From contig CAWAHD010000002.1 in assembly GCA_963781785.1 (NCBI GenBank), positions 2,728,001 through 2,792,000 on the forward strand: a DNA stretch of 64,000 nucleotides, read 5' to 3'. The DNA comes from CAWAHD01 sp963781785. Its GTDB lineage: Bacteria > Planctomycetota > Planctomycetia > Isosphaerales > Isosphaeraceae. The notes below the pieces were generated by a model. It worked only from the letters and a program-made list of their open reading frames with translations, was not told the DNA's origin and did not search any database. Positions 58,304 through 64,000 of this stretch are shown piece by piece; position 1 is the first letter of the stretch; each line of letters opens with the position of its first letter. The position numbers were made by a program, and so were the translations under genes.

Positions 58304-58903
58304 ATGAGCTGGTTCGGTCCCAGCAAAAACGAAGTGTGGCGGCGACTCAGCCAGGAAATTGGGGCTGAGTTCGTTAGCGGCGGGTTCTGGAAGGGCGACA
58401 AGGTCCAGATGCACGTCAAAGACTGGACGATCACCCTCGACACCTATACCGAATCCCATGGCGAATCGTCCTTCACCTACACCCGGATGCGTGCCCCATA
58501 CATCAACCGCGAGGGCTTCCAATTCACAATTTACCGGAAGGGCATTTTCAGTGGGCTGGGCAAACTCCTGGGCATGCAGGACATCGAGGTAGGCGACCCC
58601 GACTTCGACGAAGAGTTTATCATCAAGGGGAACGATGAGTTCAAGGTCCGTGATCTCTGCGCTAATCCCCAGATCCGCCAGATGATCAAGGCTCAGCCCG
58701 AGATCCACCTAGAGTTGAGAGGTAACGCGTATTGGTTCGGTCACAGGCTCCCCGATTCCGCAGATGTGTTGCATTCCCAGGTCGTTGGGGCGATCAAGGA
58801 TATCGAGCGACTGAAAAGTCTGTTCGATCTATTCGCCGCCGTGCTGGAACAACTCTGCCGGATCGGCTCGGCGTACAAGCAGGAACCAGAAGCGGAGCTG
58901 TGA
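58304..58903 (+). CDS. DUF3137-like hypothetical protein
   Basis: The product is 199 aa; ATG 58304 has AGGAG 8 bases upstream. It contains WFGPSKNEVWRRLSQEIGAE, beta-strand-rich VQMHVKDWTITLDTYTESHG, then DPDFDEEFIIKGNDEFKVRD and LRGNAYWFGHRLPDSADVLH. The FDEEFIIKGND segment is like DUF3137-type cytoplasmic proteins that read DP.FD..F.VKGND. No enzymatic motif and no membrane segment. Function unknown. Confidence 0.7.
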   Translation: MSWFGPSKNEVWRRLSQEIGAEFVSGGFWKGDKVQMHVKDWTITLDTYTESHGESSFTYTRMRAPYINREGFQFTIYRKGIFSGLGKLLGMQDIEVGDPDFDEEFIIKGNDEFKVRDLCANPQIRQMIKAQPEIHLELRGNAYWFGHRLPDSADVLHSQVVGAIKDIERLKSLFDLFAAVLEQLCRIGSAYKQEPEAEL

Positions 58904-59226
58904 GACCAGATCATGACGGTCGAAACGCCGCCCATCGCCTCCCGGTGTATCCTCGCACCTCAACACCCGTGCTGGTCCCCTCCACGTCAATCCAGAGCCG
59001 CTCACGATCGAAGATCACCCGGCAGCATGGTCGCTCTTGATAGACGTACTCCTAGCCCGATAAGAACTGCACGTCTTGAAGCCATGTTCATCTAATAAAT
59101 ACTTAACTACATTTTTACGTTAAATACCAACACCTGATAGATTTTAGTATTGTTGCTTTCCTAGGAGACATCTATGGACCTACTCTCCACGTGGTCTTTG
59201 ATGTAAGCGACAGTCTTCTCAGTGGC
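58904..59226. other. Intergenic region with AT-rich patch
   Basis: Bases 59093-59160 are unusually AT-rich (ATTTTTACGTTAAATACC and neighbours) against a GC-rich background. No gene is seen. It is convergent between the hypothetical gene and the end of the FGE gene, so it may serve as a terminator region. Confidence 0.35.
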
Positions 59227-62200
59227 TCAGCGGCACGTCCTCGCCGGCCGGAAGCCCACGTGGGGATTGCGGAACGTCGGCGAGTCCCAGTAACGGCCCG
59301 CCGCGCGGACGTCCGCAGGTTGAACGTGGAATCCGCCGCCCCGAAGGACACGCGGAATCTTTTCATGTACATGTTCTTCTCTATTTGCAATCGCGAATGG
59401 TATCGGTTTGGTGGATGATCGCGAGCCAAAGGGGACCTCGCTGTCGTGACACCACTCGTAAAGATTCCCCAGGATGTCAAACAATCCCAGGTCGTTGGGT
59501 AGCAGGCTGCCGCAGGGCCAGGCATGGTCCTTGCTGTTGGCTTGATACCGGGCATAAGCGTCCAGGAGAGCGGTCGAGCTGCCAAAGTAACGGCTGGTCG
59601 CAGCACCGGCCCGGCAGGCGAATTCCCATTCCGCCTCCGTCGGCAGGCGATAGCCCGTGCGCTTGAGCACGTTGGCGGGAATCGTCATCCCTTCGGCAAA
59701 ATCCCCGGAATCATTGGGGAGATAACACCACTCTTCCTTGGGCAAACCCTCCTCTTCGCTGAGCCAGTTGCAGTAGTGGGCAGCCATGCACCAGTCGGGA
59801 GCAATCCACGGTCCCTTGGGATCGGGGCTGTACTTGGTGAGAAAATTCGCACCGATCTGATAGCGGTCGCCGCTGACCTTGGCCCGCTTCAAGAACCGCT
59901 GAAACTGCTCCACCGTCACTTCCTTGGCGGCAATGGCAAAGCGGCGGGGAATGACCACGCGCTTGAGCGGTTCGCGGGCAACTCGCTCGGTGTCGGTGGG
60001 CGCTGAACCCATGTGGAACTCGACGGGACCCTCGATCACGGCAAACGTCTGGCCTTGACCGCTCACAAACCACCGCCGGCCCGGGTCTTTCTGGTTCATC
60101 AACCGAAGGTCCAGTTCGTTGAGCTTATCCTCGAGCCCCCACTTCCGCAGGGTCCACTCCACGGCCATGTGGATACCGCTGTCCGGGTCGTTCTGGTAGA
60201 GGTCGAGCAGCTTGCCGAGAAGCGGCTCTCGCACGCCCGCGGACAGCCCGTCCACGTCGTATGTCCCCATCGCCAGGATCAGCGCCCGACGCTGTGAGGT
60301 TTCCCGATCGAACAGGATCGCGTCCATCAACCCTTGCCCCTGGGCCTTAATGGGCCTGGCGCCCGAGTCGATCCGGTCGAATGCGGCGGCGATCGGCTCT
60401 GGATCGGCACCCAGCGGATTGAGCCAGTTGATGACGAAGCTACGAAGCCGAGGATCGGCGCTGTGCCGCAACCGCTGCCAGACCTCCTCGGCTTTGCCCA
60501 TGCGAACCAGCGCAACCGATCAGCGCGCCTGACGCTCGGCAAGCCGGTTCTTGGCCTCTTCCTGGACGACGGGCCGGTGCCAGAGAGACGCGATCTCCAC
60601 CGGTCCTTCCCGAGTCGTCCGGGTCACCGACCACGACACCGGCCGATAACCTTTGGCGGTTAGCTCCCGGCACCTCTCTTCGTGGGCCGCAAAATCATGA
60701 CCGGAGATCGCGATCGCCTCGAAGTTCGCATCGGCGTTCCAGACAGCGGCATAGCGGTGGTCGGAGTGACCTGCCTTCATGATCTCGTCGAATGCCGGGT
60801 CGTCCCGGATCGGATCCAGGTCGGCGTCCTCTTCCATCCTGGCGAACTCGGCATCGCCGTTCTTGACCAGGTCACGGATCAATTGGAGACTTCGCTGGGC
60901 AAGTTGATGACCCCTTGTGCTGTCCGAGTGCGAGACGGCTCGCGACGCCAGGGAAAAGGCGCAGACAGCGTGATAGAGCAAGTCCGCGTCCTTGGGTTGT
61001 TCCTTGATCGCTCGTTCGAGCGCCTCAAATGCCTGGTCCGTGCCCTTGCCAAGCTCCGCGCTCAGGACGGCGGCCAGGTAGAGCGTGGAACTGGCCGGGG
61101 CGTCTTCTTTCTGAAACTTCGCCAGCTCCGACAGGGCGTCTTCTTTCTTGGCCAGTCGGGCCAGCGCGAAGGTCCGGTACGCCTTGGCAGAGACGGCGTC
61201 CCGGTCCTTGCCGATCACAACCAGAAAGTCATCGAGTGCCTTCTGGTTCTCTCCCAGACGGAAGTTGGCCATTGCCCGAGAGAACCGGGCATCGAGATCC
61301 TCGGGCTTCCGCCTGAGCTTCTTGTTGGCGATCTCAAGAGCATCGACCGCGCGATCCCGGATCGTCTGCGGTTTGCTCGCCTCGCTCACCGCCACGTCGA
61401 TGAGTAACAGGTCATTCAGGTCTCTCTGGTTCTTCTCGAAGTTTATTTCGAACTGATCTCGCGCCGTCTGGCTTGTCCTGGCAACGCCCGGTGAGCGTCC
61501 CCAGACGCCGCAATATCTCGTGCGACCATCCGACCCCGTCAGCGCGTGCCGCGTCCGGGGGACGAGCTGCGCATCCTTGAATTGGTCCTGTCGTTCGTCC
61601 TCAAGGTCAGCGGCCATTCCCACGTACAACCGGGCGTCTTGATCGGCGGAATTCTCGACCCAGAGGGCTGCATAGTGGTCGGTGGGCTTACCGTCTTTGC
61701 CGATCCCAATGTAGCCGGCGACATCGACGGGAAGAAACCCATCGCTCCGGTTCTGTTCGTCCTCTTGACGGATCTGTTCGGGGGAGAACCCCGACGCCGA
61801 TCGCCATTTCCGTCCGTCGCGGGTCCAGATTGCCGCCACTTTAACCGTCCCGAGATCGGCATAGGGACGAAAGCGGACGGGGCGATAACCCGATTTTTGA
61901 AGGGCCTCGCCGGTCGTGAGGAACTGGTCGAGCGGCATCGTCTGACAATACGCGAATCGGTCGGCGAGCAACCCCTGTGCCGAATCGATCCGGCTCATGA
62001 TGGAGACGCCCGGTTTCGTCCACGACGAATTGACCGGCGGATCGTTCCAGGAATACGCCGATTGCTTGGCAAGCTCGGCCTGGAAGACCGGCAAGACGTG
62101 TTCTGCCTTCTTGAGGGCGACCGGGAACAGGCTCCGATACGCCTTCGGGTCGGCAACCATGAGCAGCTCGGCAAGCCGATCGGGCTCGTCGCTGGCGTAA

Positions 62201-64000
62201 TCGGTGAGGATATCCGTGGCCAGCGTGTGCACGCTCTCGGAGCGGGACTTTTCCTCGAAGATCGCCGCGATCGGACCTGTCAGCTTGCCACGCACGGGAC
62301 GCAAGGCTTCGATCCAGGGCCTGAGCGACAGCGAATTGACCGACACAAGAGCCTCGGCCAGCTTGCGCCCGAGGCTTCCCAGTTGTCGTAGTTCGGGTCG
62401 AAGACCGCCAGCGCGCCGGCGGCTGGAAGCAGACCGGCATCTCCCGGCTTCGCTGATTTGATCACGGCCCAGAGCTTGGGAGTCAGGGTCAAACGGTGGG
62501 CATTGAGGGCATCTCGCAGGACCAGGAGCTCGACCGGAGTGGCTTTCAAGAGCCGGTCGAAGAGATAACCCACCTGGGTCGCATCGACCGGCAACAGGGC
62601 GAGGCTGGCATGGAGGTGTTCCCGGCTTTGCGCATCGGTGCTCTGTGCCAGACGCACCAGTTGGGGGTCAGCCCAGCGACGATAACCCGAGAGTTGCGCG
62701 ACCACGGCAGGAACTTCGGGCGTGCCCACTCGCTGGAGCGACTCCACCAGCGCCGAGGCTCGTAATCTGCCATAGCCCTCGATCCCTCCCCAGGAGATCA
62801 AGCAAACCAAGATGAAGAGTCCGAGCATCCTCAGCCCATGCACTCTTCCCGCCCGCTTCATCAACGTGCGCTCGGGCTCGGTCCACTGTTTTTCCTTGGT
62901 CAAGAACCGGATGTTCGCCCATTCCAGGACAGAGGGCAGGTGGCGGTTTTCCGGCCGGGCGCTCCAGAGGGAGGAGCGTTCCGCCAGTCTCAGCTCGGCC
63001 CGCCCGCGCCGGGTTGCTTTCTGCTTGCGGGTCAGCCAGTCGCGCAGGGAGTGCACCAGATAATCGTGTGCGAGCTGGTAATGCTGCAACGATGAAGGAT
63101 GAAGGATGACGGGTGAACCGGACGCGGGCCCGATCTCCCTCTCTTCGTTCATCCTTCCGCCTTCAGCCTTCAGCCTTTCCGAGGTCCTTCCGCCTTCATC
63201 CTTTGATTCGGCGTCAGTGGGTGTGATCAGCCGGAGCTCGGGGTCAAGGATGTGGATCAGGTCATCGAAGTCTCGCGGCCGGTTTCCGTAGCCGGAGGCT
63301 TCGAGCAACTCCTGGCGGGACCGCATCTGTCCCTTGATGTCTGTGCCGCTTCCCGGCAACAGAGCTTTCAGCACGGCCTGTGCGGCCTTCTGGTGAAAGC
63401 GATGTTCGGGAGGGGCGGTTGCGGCGCTGAAGGTCTCTTCCAGGAAAGTAAGACCGACTCCTTCCGTTCCGCCCACCTCCTTGAGTGTGGCATGGTTCCA
63501 CGGCCGCCCCTTGATCATCTCAGCGAAGAGAGCCAGGCGCACGGAGATGATCTTGCCGTTCTGGGCAAGTCCCGAAATCGATTGATCCAGAAATGATGCT
63601 TGCTCGCTGGTGAGGTCACCGGGTCTCTCCGGCAATGTCCCGTAGGCTTGCCCGAAGGCCATCAAGATGTTCCTGGCGTGACGGCGGTCAAAGAGATCCA
63701 CGAGGGCGCTGTTTTCACCCTCGACCAGGCGGATTTCCAGGTCCCGCATGAAACGGCTGGCCGCCAGCCAGAAATCATCGCGAACCAGCACCACGGCCTG
63801 GACGTGCTCGCCGTCGCAGTGCCTGAGCGCTCTGACCAGTTCGGTGTTGTCCTCGCCGGCGTGGGCGTGCAGCCACTGTTCGAACTGGTCCAGGACCAGG
63901 AGGACTTTATGCTCGGGAGACAGGATGCGGCCCCGCCGCAAGTTCGCCAGCGAATCGACGATCCCTAATCCTCGTGGCAGTTCCGGACACGCCTTGCGCA
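59227..64000 (-). CDS. nSTAND-type NTPase with repeat region and C-terminal FGE-sulfatase domain, interrupted, runs off the window
   Basis: One giant protein, more than 1580 residues visible, whose N-terminus (probably P-loop and possibly a kinase domain) lies beyond the right edge. Visible from the right: Walker-B-like KVLLVLDQFEQWLHAHAGED of nSTAND1, RDDFWLAASRFM, winged-helix-like region, a membrane helix (MLGLFILVCLISWGGIEG), HEAT-like repeats, tetratricopeptide-like helices, then the FGE/SUMF1 domain: PVEFHMGSAP, YRLPTEAEWEFACRAGAATS, FDILGNLYEWCHDSEVPFGS, RVLRGGGFHV. The frame breaks at about 62370-62390 (PNYDNWE to SLGRKLAEALVSV) and an in-frame TGA occurs at 60520-60522 between AERQAR and SVALVRMGKAEEV. 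It is a typical planctomycete signalling or conflict protein. Confidence 0.82.

Overview
The window is GC-rich chromosomal DNA from a planctomycete, most likely an Isosphaeraceae-type organism. The signs are three secreted proteins with LEPR-XLL-like N-termini, an ECF sigma factor with a membrane-anchored C-terminal extension, a Ser/Thr kinase fused to a right-handed beta-helix, a giant nSTAND-FGE protein, and many C-rich palindromic repeats. This placement is inferred from gene content only.

Layout. Positions 1-14,050 hold housekeeping genes: a glycan gene pair (3' end of one gene plus GH130), rtcB, a uvrA-like gene, two envelope proteins, an HtrA-like protease, queC, and rpmA-obg-coaX. Positions 14,359-21,188 hold an export locus: a TolC-like outer-membrane protein, three tandem surface-protein paralogs, and an ECF sigma factor that appears to run through one transmembrane helix into an HlyD-type adaptor. 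Positions 21,189-28,468 are gene-poor and repeat-rich, with a decayed retron-like unit (promoter, structured GC-rich leader, small ORF, Xre regulator, reverse transcriptase) next to an IS-like element encoding a 513-aa protein of no family I recognise.

Positions 28,469-43,727 are a defence island. It has an ABC-three-component operon (QxK-nuclease-like effector, middle component, DUF3732 zinc-hook ATPase), then an HMA-like operon (PLD-SNF2 helicase, Eco57I-like methylase, AAA ATPase, DUF4276 TOPRIM protein, an unknown 235-aa protein). Facing it is a sigma-70 factor whose N-terminal domain matches the N-terminal domain of the adjacent methylase, with a short DprA/SLOG-like gene transcribed divergently 40 bp away. 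I regard this regulator module as the most novel element of the window. Positions 43,728-47,150 are decayed toxin-antitoxin and DUF1016 remnants among repeats. From 47,151 to the end the chromosome resumes: an MnmE-like GTPase, the beta-helix kinase, SDR plus a small basic protein, a Tat-exported cupin, duplicated response regulators, a THEP1 remnant, and the nSTAND-FGE gene running off the right edge.

Sequence quality. At least 13 single-base-type frameshifts and one in-frame stop break otherwise well-conserved genes. One is in rpmA, which is normally essential, and a compensating pair lies in the methylase. I read most of these as residual assembly errors. Interrupted genes are therefore annotated across their breaks, and only those missing real sequence are called pseudogenes.
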